A DNA stretch of 64,000 nt from Tistrella mobilis KA081020-065 (GTDB taxonomy: Bacteria; Pseudomonadota; Alphaproteobacteria; Tistrellales; Tistrellaceae). The notes beneath the pieces were generated by a model, which did not search any database, was not told where the DNA came from, and was given only the letters and a program-made list of their open reading frames with translations. Shown one piece after another: positions 10,323-18,883 of the stretch; positions within the stretch are counted from its first letter, which is position 1, and every line of letters starts with the position of its first letter. Made by a program: the position numbers and the translations under genes. The stretch is from contig NC_017956.1 of the NCBI RefSeq assembly GCF_000264455.2, forward strand, positions 3,855,493 to 3,919,492, written 5' to 3'.

Positions 10323-11104
10323 TGGCCGACATGCTGCGCATCGCCAGGCTGCCGGCCCTGTTCGTCTTTCTGCTGACCCTGGCGGCCGCGCTGGTGACGG
10401 CGGTGTCGGGTACCCTGCGCGCCCGGGCGCAGCCGCTGGTGGCCGACCTTTCCAGCCATCTGATCTCCATCACCTCCAGCTTCACCGGCACCGAACTGCT
10501 GCTGTTCGGCGCGACCGAAGGCCCGGGCGAGGTGATCGTGGTGATCCGCGGCCCGGCCGAGACGGTCGACATCCGCCGCAAGGACCGTATCCTCGGCATG
10601 TGGATCAATGCCCGCACGATCCGCTTCAATCAGGTGCCGGCCTTCTATTGGGTGGGGGCAAGCGCGCCGCTTGAGACCTTCACCAACGACCAGATGCTGG
10701 CCCGGCATCGCATCGGCCTCACCCGGCTGGACTTCCCCGGCGGCGAGGATGCGGCCCCTGAGGAACGCGCCGTCTTCCGCGACGCCCTGATCCGGAACCG
10801 CCAGCAGGCCGGCCTGTTCGTGCCCGCGGTGCAGCCGATCTCGCGACTGGGGGACCGTTTGTTCCGGGTGACGGTCGCCTTTCCGTCCAATGTCACCACC
10901 GGCGGATACCGGGCCGAGATTTTTCTGGTGAACGAGGGCCGGGTGGTGGCCGCGCAGACCACGCCCCTGTTCGTGCGCAAGGACGGGCTGGGCGACAACA
11001 TCGCCCGTCTGGCCCATGAACAGCCGCTCGGCTACGGCATCGCCGCGGTGCTGATTGCGCTGACCGCCGGCTGGACCGCAGGCTTCGTGTTCCGCCGCTT
11101 CTGA
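10322..11104 (+). CDS. TIGR02186-type conserved membrane-anchored protein
   Basis: A 260-residue protein with an N-terminal signal or anchor (about residues 8-35), a predicted periplasmic domain starting with VADLSSHLISITSSFTGTELLLFGA, and one C-terminal membrane segment (about 238-255) ending in a short basic tail. This matches the uncharacterised alphaproteobacterial family TIGR02186 as I know it; its function has not been worked out. The start overlaps the stop of the TSUP permease gene and the next gene follows by 15 bp, so the three genes form one unit. The layout suggests an accessory periplasmic domain for the permease, which is inference only. Confidence 0.75.
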   Translation: MADMLRIARLPALFVFLLTLAAALVTAVSGTLRARAQPLVADLSSHLISITSSFTGTELLLFGATEGPGEVIVVIRGPAETVDIRRKDRILGMWINARTIRFNQVPAFYWVGASAPLETFTNDQMLARHRIGLTRLDFPGGEDAAPEERAVFRDALIRNRQQAGLFVPAVQPISRLGDRLFRVTVAFPSNVTTGGYRAEIFLVNEGRVVAAQTTPLFVRKDGLGDNIARLAHEQPLGYGIAAVLIALTAGWTAGFVFRRF

Positions 11105-11119
11105 GGAGGTTGTCATCCG

Positions 11120-11632
11120 ATGGCCGACGAGACTTCGACCCCCGAACCCGCGGCCGTGCCCAAGCCCCGGCCCGCCGTCAAATTCCTGGTCTGCGTCGAT
11201 GGCAGCGCCCATAGCCGGGTGGCGGTGCGCTATGCCTGCCGGCGTGCCCGCGCCCGTGGTGGCCGGGTGACCCTGCTGACCGTGATCGAGCCGGCCGAGA
11301 ACCAGCACTGGATGTCGGTCGGCAATCTGATGGCCGAGGAACTGCGCGAGCAGGCCGAGCAGGTGCTGCAGGAGATTGCGGCCGAGGTGAACGCTTTCGC
11401 CGGATTGATGCCCGAACTGCTGGTCCGCGTCGGCCCGATCGGCGACGAGATCCTGCGCCAGATGCGCGAGGACAAGGATATCGGCATGATCGTGCTGGCC
11501 GCCCGCCCGCCATCGGAAGGGCCGGGCAAGCTGGTGCGCTGGCTGGCAAGCCAGCTGGCGGGGGAGCTGCTGGTGCCGATGACGATCGTCCCCGGCAACC
11601 TGTCCGAGGACGATCTGCTGCGCCTTACCTGA
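11120..11632 (+). CDS. Universal stress protein (UspA) family
   Basis: A 170-residue cytoplasmic UspA-fold protein. The N-terminal strand with the nucleotide-contacting Asp is visible in KFLVCVDGSAHSRVAVRYA (about residues 21-39). The C-terminal G-x2-G-x9-G-S/T ATP-binding motif is not canonical (ARPPSEGPGKLVRWLASQLAGELLVPM), so ATP binding is uncertain. AGGAGG stands upstream of ATG 11120. It is the third gene of the TSUP-TIGR02186-Usp set. It overlaps the convergent cyclase gene by 8 nt at its 3' end. Confidence 0.85.
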   Translation: MADETSTPEPAAVPKPRPAVKFLVCVDGSAHSRVAVRYACRRARARGGRVTLLTVIEPAENQHWMSVGNLMAEELREQAEQVLQEIAAEVNAFAGLMPELLVRVGPIGDEILRQMREDKDIGMIVLAARPPSEGPGKLVRWLASQLAGELLVPMTIVPGNLSEDDLLRLT

Positions 11633-12929
11633 CGGCGGCGGCCTCTGCCGGCACATCCACGCCACAATCCTCGCAATCCTCGGGCAGGGTATAGACCTCT
11701 TCCTCGGTGGCGAGCCCGCGCAGATGGAAGGTGCCGAGCGGTTCGAGCCTGCGGCCCATATGCTCGACGATCCGGGCGATGGTCGACGAGATCGCGACCG
11801 TGCGGCCCAGATCCCGGGCCAGAACCTCCAGCCGGCTTGCTTCGTTGACGGCCTGGCCGATGACGGTGAAGTCCAGCCGTTCGGGGGCACCGATATTGCC
11901 GTAGAGCACTTCGCCCGCATGCAGGCCCAGGCCAAAGGCCAGCGGTTCCTGACCCAGCGCCCGACGGCGGGCGTTCAGCTCCGCCATGCCGCGGACGGCA
12001 TCGCGGGCGGCATCCAGCGCCGCGCAGCCGGCGAAGGGGCAGGCCCCTTCGCGCACCGGGGTCGGGAAGACGGCGAGCACGCCGTCGCCGATCAGCTTCA
12101 TCACCTGGCCGCCATGGGCGGTGATCGCGCGGTTCATCACCTCGAAATGGTCATTCAGCGTGGCGATCAGCACCTCGGGCGCCACCCGTTCCGACATGGC
12201 GGTGAAGCCGCGCAGGTCCGAGAACCAGATCGCGGCATTCATCCGTTCCACATCGCCGCGCTTGATGGTGCCGGCCAGCACCCGTTCGCCGGCATCATCG
12301 CCCAGATAAGTCTTGAGCAGGGTGCGAACCTGGCCACGCTGGCTGATCACCTCCACCGCCAGCGTCACCATCGGAAGCAGGGACGACACCCGGCGCAGAT
12401 CGCCCTCGCTGAAGCCGCCCGGATTGCGGGTGGCGAGCGACAGGGCGTTGGGCGTGCCGTCATGGAAAGCGAGCGGCATCATTGCGTAGTCGGTGAAGCC
12501 CTCTTCGTGCAGATCGGCCAGGATCGGAAAATCGCCGATCTGGGCATTGGGGCCGGTCAGCCGCCGGCGCACGCCGACGCCGTGTTCGGCGACGAGCATG
12601 AAGGGGCTGCGCAGATATGCCTCGGTCAACTCCACCCCGTGGGCGCGACGGATCTCCTCGACCGGCTGGTCGGGTCGCCATTCGATCGACACGCCGCGGA
12701 ATTGCGGGTCCAGAAGGCGCAGATGCAGGGTAGCCCGATCGATCGGCACACCTGCTGCCAGCAACCGCTCGGACAGGCCGGCGATCAGCTCTCCCACCGG
12801 CAGGCCGGGACCTTCCTGGGCAAGCCACTCACCGATCGGATCCGGGCCCAGCACCGACGGGACCGCGGCGGCACGGCGCACGGGTGTACGCGGCACTAAG
12901 ACGTCGTCCAGGCGTTCGGCTTCCATCAT
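11625..12929 (-). CDS. Class III adenylate/guanylate cyclase with N-terminal sensor-like region
   Basis: The C-terminal half is a class III nucleotide cyclase domain (about residues 232-420 of 434). Metal-binding Asp238 (WFSDLRGFTAMSE) and Asp282 (KLIGDGVLAVFP) are present, as are the transition-state Asn362 and Arg366 in VNEASRL, so the enzyme should be active and is more likely to make cAMP than cGMP. The N-terminal 200 residues look like a small-molecule sensor of GAF type but have no motif I can name. There is no membrane segment. I prefer the ATG at 12929, which has AGGA 7 nt upstream; an ATG at 12986 would add 19 residues without a ribosome-binding site. A CEDCG cysteine pair lies near the C-terminus. 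Confidence 0.85.
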   Translation of the reverse strand: MMEAERLDDVLVPRTPVRRAAAVPSVLGPDPIGEWLAQEGPGLPVGELIAGLSERLLAAGVPIDRATLHLRLLDPQFRGVSIEWRPDQPVEEIRRAHGVELTEAYLRSPFMLVAEHGVGVRRRLTGPNAQIGDFPILADLHEEGFTDYAMMPLAFHDGTPNALSLATRNPGGFSEGDLRRVSSLLPMVTLAVEVISQRGQVRTLLKTYLGDDAGERVLAGTIKRGDVERMNAAIWFSDLRGFTAMSERVAPEVLIATLNDHFEVMNRAITAHGGQVMKLIGDGVLAVFPTPVREGACPFAGCAALDAARDAVRGMAELNARRRALGQEPLAFGLGLHAGEVLYGNIGAPERLDFTVIGQAVNEASRLEVLARDLGRTVAISSTIARIVEHMGRRLEPLGTFHLRGLATEEEVYTLPEDCEDCGVDVPAEAAAVR

Positions 12930-13056
12930 CGGATCGTCCTGCAGGCGGTGGGGCGGGGCGTGTCGGCACAACGCGCCCACGTTCATATCGTGGCTCGATG
13001 TGCCCGCGTCGAGTGGTAAAGCTCACGCCTGCCCGATAATTGCGGAGGTGTGACTT

Positions 13057-13524
13057 TCACGGGCGCTCCAGAAGCCTGGGGCCTGCCCCCTCACGGCCCA
13101 GCGCATCGCCGGGATTGCGCAGCGGGCAGTCCGCCAGCGACAGGCAGCCGCAGCCGATGCAGCCGTCCAGCTCGTCGCGCAGCCTGGTCAGACGGATGAT
13201 GCGTGCCTCCAGCATGGCGCGCCAGCGCGACGACATGTCCTGCCATTCAGCGGCGCTCAGCTTTGCATCGGGCGGAAAGGGGGCGAGCGCCGCACCGATG
13301 TCTTCAAGCGGGATGCCCGCCCGCTGGGCCACTTTGATGATCGCGATCCGGCGCAGCACCGCCGCCGGGAAGCGGCGCTGGTTGCCCGCGCTGCGCATGC
13401 TGCGGATCAGGCCGCGGCTTTCGTAAAAATGCAGGGTCGAGACCGCGACCCCGGCGCGTTTTGCGACCTCCCCCACGGTCAGGATCCGATGGGCATCGAT
13501 GCGGTCTTCCGGCTTTGTCGGCAT
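13057..13524 (-). CDS. soxR: Redox-sensing MerR-family regulator SoxR
   Basis: SoxR is a dimeric [2Fe-2S] activator whose cluster is oxidised by redox-cycling compounds. The 155-residue protein has a MerR winged helix (about residues 13-80, [26 protein letters not shown]), a dimerisation helix, and the cluster ligands C122-x2-C125-x-C127-x5-C133, the exact spacing of E. coli SoxR (C119, C122, C124, C130). The start is uncertain: ATG 13524 gives the usual length but its GGAGG abuts the start codon; ATG 13539 would add five residues. It is divergent from the DoxX-MFP-RND operon, and a MerR-type promoter lies between them, so that operon is the likely target. Confidence 0.93.
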   Translation of the reverse strand: MPTKPEDRIDAHRILTVGEVAKRAGVAVSTLHFYESRGLIRSMRSAGNQRRFPAAVLRRIAIIKVAQRAGIPLEDIGAALAPFPPDAKLSAAEWQDMSSRWRAMLEARIIRLTRLRDELDGCIGCGCLSLADCPLRNPGDALGREGAGPRLLERP

Positions 13525-13538
13525 CCTCCGGTTCCCCA

Positions 13539-13569
13539 TTGACCTGAACTTTACTTGAGGTTCTATAGT
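13539..13569 (+). promoter_or_regulatory. SoxR-type promoter/operator of the mexGHI-like operon
   Basis: TTGACC (-35, 13539-13544) and TATAGT (-10, 13564-13569) are separated by exactly 19 bp, the elongated spacer that MerR-family activators untwist. Between them lies the imperfect dyad ACCTGAACTT-TACTTGAGGT (13542-13561), close to the SoxR-box pattern ACCTCAAGT...ACTTGAGGT. Transcription should start near 13576. This rules out an ATG at 13555 as the start of the DoxX gene. Confidence 0.88.
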
Positions 13570-13626
13570 CCGGCCGATCCGGTCCGGCAAGCCTGCCGGC
13601 CTTCATTCAGCAACGGGATCGGTTCC

Positions 13627-14046
13627 GTGACAGGGTTTATCGAACGGGCGCTCGACAGCGCCTGGCTCTGGCTGACCGCCAGGGTCTGCCTCGCCGTGGT
13701 CTTCGTCGCCTCGGGCCTTGCCAAACTGGTGGATTTCGAGGGCGGGCTCGCCGAGATGCGGGCGGCCGGGCTGGAACCGGCCATCCTGTTCAATCTGCTG
13801 ACCGCGGCCACCCTGCTCGGCGGATCGGCGGCGATTCTGGCTGACAGGCTGGTCTGGCTGGGGGCCGGCGTGCTGGCCGTGTTCCTGGTGGCGACCATCC
13901 TGGTGGTCCACACCTTCTGGTCCAAGACCGGTGCCGAGGCGCAGCTCGCCCTGTTCTTCGCGCTTGAACATGTCTCGGTGGCGGGCGGGCTGATCGCGGC
14001 GGCGATCGCCAGCGATCAACGCCGCCGATTGCGCTGGAGGGGGTGA
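13627..14046 (+). CDS. DoxX-family membrane protein (MexG-like)
   Basis: A 139-residue, four-helix membrane protein of the DoxX family; RVCLAVVFVASGLAKLVDF near residues 17-35 is the family signature. In Pseudomonas aeruginosa the first gene of the mexGHI-opmD efflux operon, mexG, is a DoxX protein reported to bind pyocyanin. Here too it is the first gene, 4 bp before an MFP gene and under a SoxR promoter, so MexG-like is a reasonable label. I chose GTG 13627 because the ATG at 13555 lies inside the promoter spacer. The ribosome-binding site is weak (GGGAT). Whether it binds a phenazine, quinone or other redox compound is inference. Confidence 0.82.
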   Translation: MTGFIERALDSAWLWLTARVCLAVVFVASGLAKLVDFEGGLAEMRAAGLEPAILFNLLTAATLLGGSAAILADRLVWLGAGVLAVFLVATILVVHTFWSKTGAEAQLALFFALEHVSVAGGLIAAAIASDQRRRLRWRG

Positions 14047-14050
14047 GCCC

Positions 14051-15151
14051 ATGTCCCGCAGTCTGCTTGCAGGGCTTGCAGGGCTTGCAGGGCTTGCAGT
14101 GGTGGCTGCCGCCGGCCTCGCCGGGGCCTGGTTTCTTCTGGCGGAGCCCCGGCCGGCCCCGGCGGCGCCCGCCTGGCCGGCGACGAAGGTGGCATTGGCC
14201 ACGGCCGAACGGGTGACGGTGCCGCGGCGCTTTCAGGGCGTGGGCGAGGTGGAGGCCATCCGACAGGTGCTGGTGGCGGCCGAAACCAGCGGCCGGATCA
14301 CCGGCATCGACGTCACCTCGGGCGAAGCGGTCAAGGCCGGTACACTGCTGGTGCAGCTGAACGATGCGGTGGAACGTGCCGAGCTGCAGCAGCAACTGGC
14401 CCAGCTGCGCAATGCCGAGGCCCGTCTTGCCCGCCTGAAGAGGCTGGTCGAGCGTAATGCCGCCTCTCGCGAGCAGCTGGACGATGCCCAGGCGGAGCGT
14501 GACGTGACGGCGGCGGCCGTCGCACGGACCCGGGCGCTGATCGATCAGAAGGCGATCCGGGCGCCGTTCGACGGGGTTGCCGGCATCCGCCGGGTGCATC
14601 CAGGGCAGTATCTGGAAACCGGCGCGCCGGTGGTGAGCCTGGTCGATACCAGCCTGCTTCGGATCAATTTCGCACTCGACGAGCAGGCCATGCCGGAGTT
14701 GAGCCTGGGGCAGCGGGTAGAGGTTTCGGCCGACGCCTGGCCCGATCAGGTGTTCGTGGCGGAGATCACCGCCATCGACCCGTTGATCGGTGACGCCCGG
14801 ATGGTCCGGATCCAGGCGACGCTGCCCGAGCCTGACGGGCGGCTCAAAGCCGGGATGTTCGCCGGCGTGCGGGTGGTCAGACCCTCCGGCCCCCCGGCGC
14901 TGGTGGTGCCCGAGACCGCCATCACCTATACCGCCTATGGCGACAGCCTGTTCGTGACGCGCGCCGATCCGGCACGCGGGCTGGTCGCGACCCGGGTGGC
15001 GGTCGAGGTGGGCGCGCGTTGGGACGGGCGTGCCGAGATCGTCTCCGGGCTCGCCGATGGCGACCGGGTGGTGACCTCGGGCCAGGTGCGGCTGGTGGAC
15101 GGTATGGCGGTGGAGCCGGTTGCGCATGACACGCTCGAGGTGCGGCCATGA
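14051..15151 (+). CDS. RND efflux periplasmic adaptor (MexH-like membrane fusion protein)
   Basis: The 366-residue adaptor bridges the RND pump to an outer-membrane channel. An N-terminal anchor or signal (residues 1-32) is followed by the barrel-sandwich/lipoyl halves (VLVAAETSGRITGIDVTSGEAVKAG, about 76-100, and QKAIRAPFDGVAGIRRVHPGQYL), an alpha-helical hairpin (about 110-165), a beta-barrel (about 195-270) and a membrane-proximal domain. The signal region contains four copies of a 9-bp repeat that encodes LAG. Its stop overlaps the pump start as ATGA, showing translational coupling. No lipobox cysteine is present. It matches MexH in position and type. Confidence 0.9.
   Translation: MSRSLLAGLAGLAGLAVVAAAGLAGAWFLLAEPRPAPAAPAWPATKVALATAERVTVPRRFQGVGEVEAIRQVLVAAETSGRITGIDVTSGEAVKAGTLLVQLNDAVERAELQQQLAQLRNAEARLARLKRLVERNAASREQLDDAQAERDVTAAAVARTRALIDQKAIRAPFDGVAGIRRVHPGQYLETGAPVVSLVDTSLLRINFALDEQAMPELSLGQRVEVSADAWPDQVFVAEITAIDPLIGDARMVRIQATLPEPDGRLKAGMFAGVRVVRPSGPPALVVPETAITYTAYGDSLFVTRADPARGLVATRVAVEVGARWDGRAEIVSGLADGDRVVTSGQVRLVDGMAVEPVAHDTLEVRP
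14065..14100 (+). repeat. 9-bp tandem repeat in the adaptor signal sequence
   Basis: GCTTGCAGG is repeated at 14065, 14074, 14083 and (8 of 9 bases) 14092. It encodes LAGLAGLAGLA in the hydrophobic core of the signal sequence. Copy-number change by slippage would keep the frame and alter the length of the hydrophobic core by three residues per unit. Confidence 0.9.
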
Positions 15152-18100
15152 GCTTCACCGACATCTTCGTCCGCCGCCCGGTGCTGGCGCTGGTGGTCAG
15201 CATGTTGATCCTGCTGGGCGGCGCGGTCTCGCTCGGTCAGTTGCCGATCCGGCAGTATCCGGCGCTGGAGAGCGCCACGATCACCGTCACCACCGACTAT
15301 CCCGGAGCCTCGGCCGAGCTGATGCAGGGCTTCGTCACCCAGCCGATCACTCAGGCGGTCTCGTCGGTGGAGGGCATCGACTATCTCTCCTCGTCCTCCG
15401 TGCAAGGGCGGAGCACGGTGACGATCCGCATGGAGCTGAACCGCGACTCGACCCGGGCGATGACCGAGGTGATGGCCAAGGTCTCGTCGGTCCGCTACCG
15501 CCTGCCCGAAGCGGCCTATGATCCGGTGATCGAACGCTCGGCGGGCGATTCGACCGCCGTTGCCTATGTCGGCTTTGCCAGCGACACCCTGCCGATGCCG
15601 GCCCTGACCGACTATCTGTCACGGGTGGTGGAGCCGATGTTTTCGGGCATCGATGGTGTCGCCAAGGTCCAGGTCTTCGGTGGGCAGAAGCTGGCCATGC
15701 GGCTCTGGCTCGATCCGGACTGGCTGGCGGCCCGTGGGCTGACGGGGGGCGATGTGGCGGCCGCCCTCAGGTCCAACAATGTCCAGGCTGCCCCCGGCCG
15801 GCTGGACGGGCTCTATGTGCTCTCGGACCTCTCGGTCAATACCGACGTCACCGACGTCGCCGGCTTCCGCGAGATGGTGATCCGCGACGATGCCCGCGGG
15901 CTGGTCCGGTTGGGCGATGTGGCCACGATCGAGCTGGGCGCCGCCTCCACCCAGACCAGTGCGGTGATGGATGGTGAGGCCGCGGTCTTCCTCGGTCTGT
16001 TTCCGACGCCGGCCGGCAACCCGCTGGTGATCGTCGACGGCATCCGCGATCTTCTGCCCGCGATCGGCAAGACCCTGCCACCCGATGTCCGCGTCGATCT
16101 CGCCTATGAAAGTGCGGGCTTCATCCAGGCCTCGATCGACGAGGTGCTGCACACCCTGGTCGAGGCGCTGGTGATCGTGGTGGTGGTGATCTTCCTCTGC
16201 CTCGGCTCGCTGCGCAGCGTGCTGATCCCGGTTGTGACCATCCCGCTGTCGATGCTGGGGGCGGCGGGCCTGATGCTCGCTTTCGGATTCAGTCTGAACC
16301 TGCTCACCCTGCTCGCCATGGTGCTGGCGATCGGGCTTGTGGTCGATGATGCGATCGTGGTGGTCGAGAACGTCCATCGCCATGTCGAGGAAGGGCGCAC
16401 GCCCTTCGAGGCAGCGCTGATCGGCGCCCGCGAGGTGGCGGGGCCGGTGGTCGCCATGACGCTGACGCTGGCTGCGGTCTACGCGCCGATCGGCTTGATG
16501 GGCGGGCTGACCGGGGCGTTGTTCCGGGAATTCGCCCTGACGCTGGCCGGATCTGTGGTGGTCTCGGGCGTGGTGGCGCTGACCCTCTCGCCGGTGATGA
16601 GTTCGCTGCTGCTGACGGCGAAGCTTCATGAAAGCCGGATGGCGCGGGTGACGGAGCGGGTTTTCGGCGGGCTGACCCGCAGCTACGGGCATCTGCTCGG
16701 CCTGTCGTTGCGCCATCGCTGGGCAACCGGGCTGGTGGCGCTGGGCGTCTGCATCAGCCTGCCGCTGCTCTACCAGATGCCGGCGCGGGAGCTGGCGCCG
16801 GTCGAGGATCAGGCCTCGGTCCTGGCGGCGATCAAGTCGCCCCAGCATGCCAATCTCGCTTATGCCGAGCGGTTTGCGGCCCGGTTGGACGAGGTGTTCG
16901 CGGCGATGCCCGAGACGGTCGGCACCTGGATCATCAACGGCACCGACGGGCCGTCTGCAAGCTTCGGCGGCGCCAATCTCTCCCGCTGGGAGGCCCGCAG
17001 CCGCACGGCGTCGGACGTCCAGGCGGGGTTGCAGCAGGCGGTGGCCGAGGTGGAGGGCAGCGCGATCTTCGTGTTCCAGCCGGCGCCGCTGCCCGGCTCC
17101 ACCGGCGGTCTGCCGGTGCAGATGGTGCTGCGCACGCCCGAGCCTCATGACGTGCTCTACCGAACCATGGAAGAGATCAAGCAACGGGCGCGGGAGAGCG
17201 GGCTGTTCGTGGTGGTCGACGGCGATCTGGACTATGACCGGCCGGTGGTGCAGGTGGCGGTCGACCGGAACAAGGCGGCGAGCCTGGGCATCGCCATGGC
17301 CGATATCGGCGAGACGCTGGCGGTCCTGGTGGGCGAGAACTACGTCAACCGCTTCGCCATGGCCGGCCGGTCCTATGACGTGATCCCGCAGAGCGAGAGA
17401 GCCGGGCGTCTGACGCCGGACGCCCTCGGCCGCCAGTTCCTGCGCAGCCGCGACGGCACGCTGGTACCGCTTCGGGCGGTCGCGGAGATCTCGATGCGGG
17501 TGGAGCCCAACCGGCTCAGCCAGTTCGACCAGCAGAATGCCGCGACCATCCAGACCATTCCGGCGCCGGGCGTCTCCATGGGGCAGGCGGTCGCGTTTCT
17601 CGACGCCGAGGCCCGGGCCTTGCCGGCCGGATTCAGCCATGACTGGCAGTCGGATTCGCGCCAATACGTTCAGGAAGGGGCGAGCCTCGTCATCGCCTTC
17701 CTGGCGGCGCTGGTGGTGATCTATCTGGTGCTGGCCGCGCAGTATGAGAGCCTGGTCGATCCGCTGATCATCCTGATCACCGTGCCGCTGTCGATCTGCG
17801 GGGCATTGGTGCCGCTGGCGATGGGGGCGGCCACGCTCAACATCTATACCCAGATCGGGCTGGTCACCCTGATCGGGTTGATCGCCAAACACGGCATCCT
17901 GATGGTCGAGTTTGCCAACGAATTGCAGCTGCATGAAGGGCTGGCCCGGCGCGAGGCGATCCGGCGGGCGGCGGAGATCCGGCTCCGGCCGGTGTTGATG
18001 ACCACGGCGGCCATGGTCTTCGGCCTGGTGCCGCTGCTCTTTGCCGCAGGGGCCGGGGCTGCAAGCCGCTTCGGCCTTGGGGTGGTGATCGTCTCGGGCA

Positions 18101-18237
18101 TGATGGTCGGCACGCTGTTCACCCTGTTCGTGCTGCCGACCGTCTATACCGTGCTCGCCCGCGATCACCGCCCGGGGCATGCAGGAGTGCCACAGGAGGG
18201 GATCGTGCAGAACGGGGCTGCGTCGAAGACGTCTTGA
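15148..18237 (+). CDS. RND multidrug efflux transporter (MexI-like)
   Basis: A 1029-residue inner-membrane pump of the HAE1 class, the normal length for AcrB/MexI proteins. It begins with MSFTDIFVRRPVLALVVSML, the typical cytoplasmic start and first membrane segment. The proton-relay aspartates are present as D400-D401 in GLVVDDAIVVVEN, and the late segment GLIAKHGILMVEFANEL (about 910-926) is the matching TM10 motif. Two large periplasmic loops follow TM1 and TM7. It takes substrates from the periplasm or membrane and exports them in exchange for protons. The operon DoxX-MFP-RND has the order of mexGHI but no outer-membrane factor follows, so a channel encoded elsewhere must be used. Confidence 0.94.
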   Translation: MSFTDIFVRRPVLALVVSMLILLGGAVSLGQLPIRQYPALESATITVTTDYPGASAELMQGFVTQPITQAVSSVEGIDYLSSSSVQGRSTVTIRMELNRDSTRAMTEVMAKVSSVRYRLPEAAYDPVIERSAGDSTAVAYVGFASDTLPMPALTDYLSRVVEPMFSGIDGVAKVQVFGGQKLAMRLWLDPDWLAARGLTGGDVAAALRSNNVQAAPGRLDGLYVLSDLSVNTDVTDVAGFREMVIRDDARGLVRLGDVATIELGAASTQTSAVMDGEAAVFLGLFPTPAGNPLVIVDGIRDLLPAIGKTLPPDVRVDLAYESAGFIQASIDEVLHTLVEALVIVVVVIFLCLGSLRSVLIPVVTIPLSMLGAAGLMLAFGFSLNLLTLLAMVLAIGLVVDDAIVVVENVHRHVEEGRTPFEAALIGAREVAGPVVAMTLTLAAVYAPIGLMGGLTGALFREFALTLAGSVVVSGVVALTLSPVMSSLLLTAKLHESRMARVTERVFGGLTRSYGHLLGLSLRHRWATGLVALGVCISLPLLYQMPARELAPVEDQASVLAAIKSPQHANLAYAERFAARLDEVFAAMPETVGTWIINGTDGPSASFGGANLSRWEARSRTASDVQAGLQQAVAEVEGSAIFVFQPAPLPGSTGGLPVQMVLRTPEPHDVLYRTMEEIKQRARESGLFVVVDGDLDYDRPVVQVAVDRNKAASLGIAMADIGETLAVLVGENYVNRFAMAGRSYDVIPQSERAGRLTPDALGRQFLRSRDGTLVPLRAVAEISMRVEPNRLSQFDQQNAATIQTIPAPGVSMGQAVAFLDAEARALPAGFSHDWQSDSRQYVQEGASLVIAFLAALVVIYLVLAAQYESLVDPLIILITVPLSICGALVPLAMGAATLNIYTQIGLVTLIGLIAKHGILMVEFANELQLHEGLARREAIRRAAEIRLRPVLMTTAAMVFGLVPLLFAAGAGAASRFGLGVVIVSGMMVGTLFTLFVLPTVYTVLARDHRPGHAGVPQEGIVQNGAASKTS

Positions 18238-18321
18238 TCCCGCCGGATCGAGGTGCCAAATCAGGGCACGACAGACGGCATGGGTTCCGTCACCCGAAAG
18301 CCGCAGAGAGGATCAGGTCCG

Positions 18322-18867
18322 ATGTTCATCCAGACCGAGCGGACGCCCAATCCGCTGACGCTGAAGTTCCTGCCCGGCCGGGATGTGGCCGAGGGCGGCG
18401 CCCAGTTCGCGCGCGGCGACGACACCGCCCGCTCGCCGCTGGCCGGCACCCTGCTTGCCATCGACGGCGTCGAAGGCATCTATCTGGGGGCCGATTTCGT
18501 CTCGGTCACCAAGTCCGAACAGGCCGACTGGATGCTGCTGAAGCCGCTGATCCTGTCGGACATCATGGAGCACTTCACCTCGGGCCGGCCTGTGCTGACC
18601 GGTGAAGGCGATGCGGCAGCCGCTCCGGCCGTCGACGAGGACGAGGTGACGGCGACCATCCGCGAGCTGATCGATACCCGGGTCCGCCCGGCCGTGGCCC
18701 AGGATGGCGGCGACATCGTGTTCGAGGGTTTCGATCACGGCATCGTCTATCTGCAGATGCATGGTGCCTGCTCGGGCTGCCCCAGCTCGACCATGACGCT
18801 CAAGAACGGCATCGAGACCATGCTCAAGCACTATGTGCCCGAGGTGGTCGAGGTCCGTCAGGTCTGA
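18322..18867 (+). CDS. Nfu-type iron-sulfur scaffold/carrier protein
   Basis: A 181-residue protein with an N-terminal Nfu domain (MFIQTERTPNPLTLKFLPGRDV, residues 1-90) and a C-terminal NifU-like domain (about 105-181) that holds the cluster-binding Cys150-x2-Cys153 in HGACSGCPSS. Such proteins bind a labile [4Fe-4S] cluster at a dimer interface and pass it to client enzymes. ATG 18322 starts exactly at the conserved domain; upstream in-frame codons add only a non-conserved stretch. MiaB and an Nfu client-type radical SAM enzyme are encoded elsewhere in the window, but no isc/suf genes are near. It follows the RND gene by 84 bp. Confidence 0.92.
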   Translation: MFIQTERTPNPLTLKFLPGRDVAEGGAQFARGDDTARSPLAGTLLAIDGVEGIYLGADFVSVTKSEQADWMLLKPLILSDIMEHFTSGRPVLTGEGDAAAAPAVDEDEVTATIRELIDTRVRPAVAQDGGDIVFEGFDHGIVYLQMHGACSGCPSSTMTLKNGIETMLKHYVPEVVEVRQV

Positions 18868-18883
18868 GCCGACCTTCCGCGTG

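Noticed and set aside
15619..18180. 853-codon minus-strand frame opposite the RND pump gene
   Set aside because: No family features; His/Arg/Gln/Asp-rich composition is typical of antisense frames in GC-rich coding DNA.
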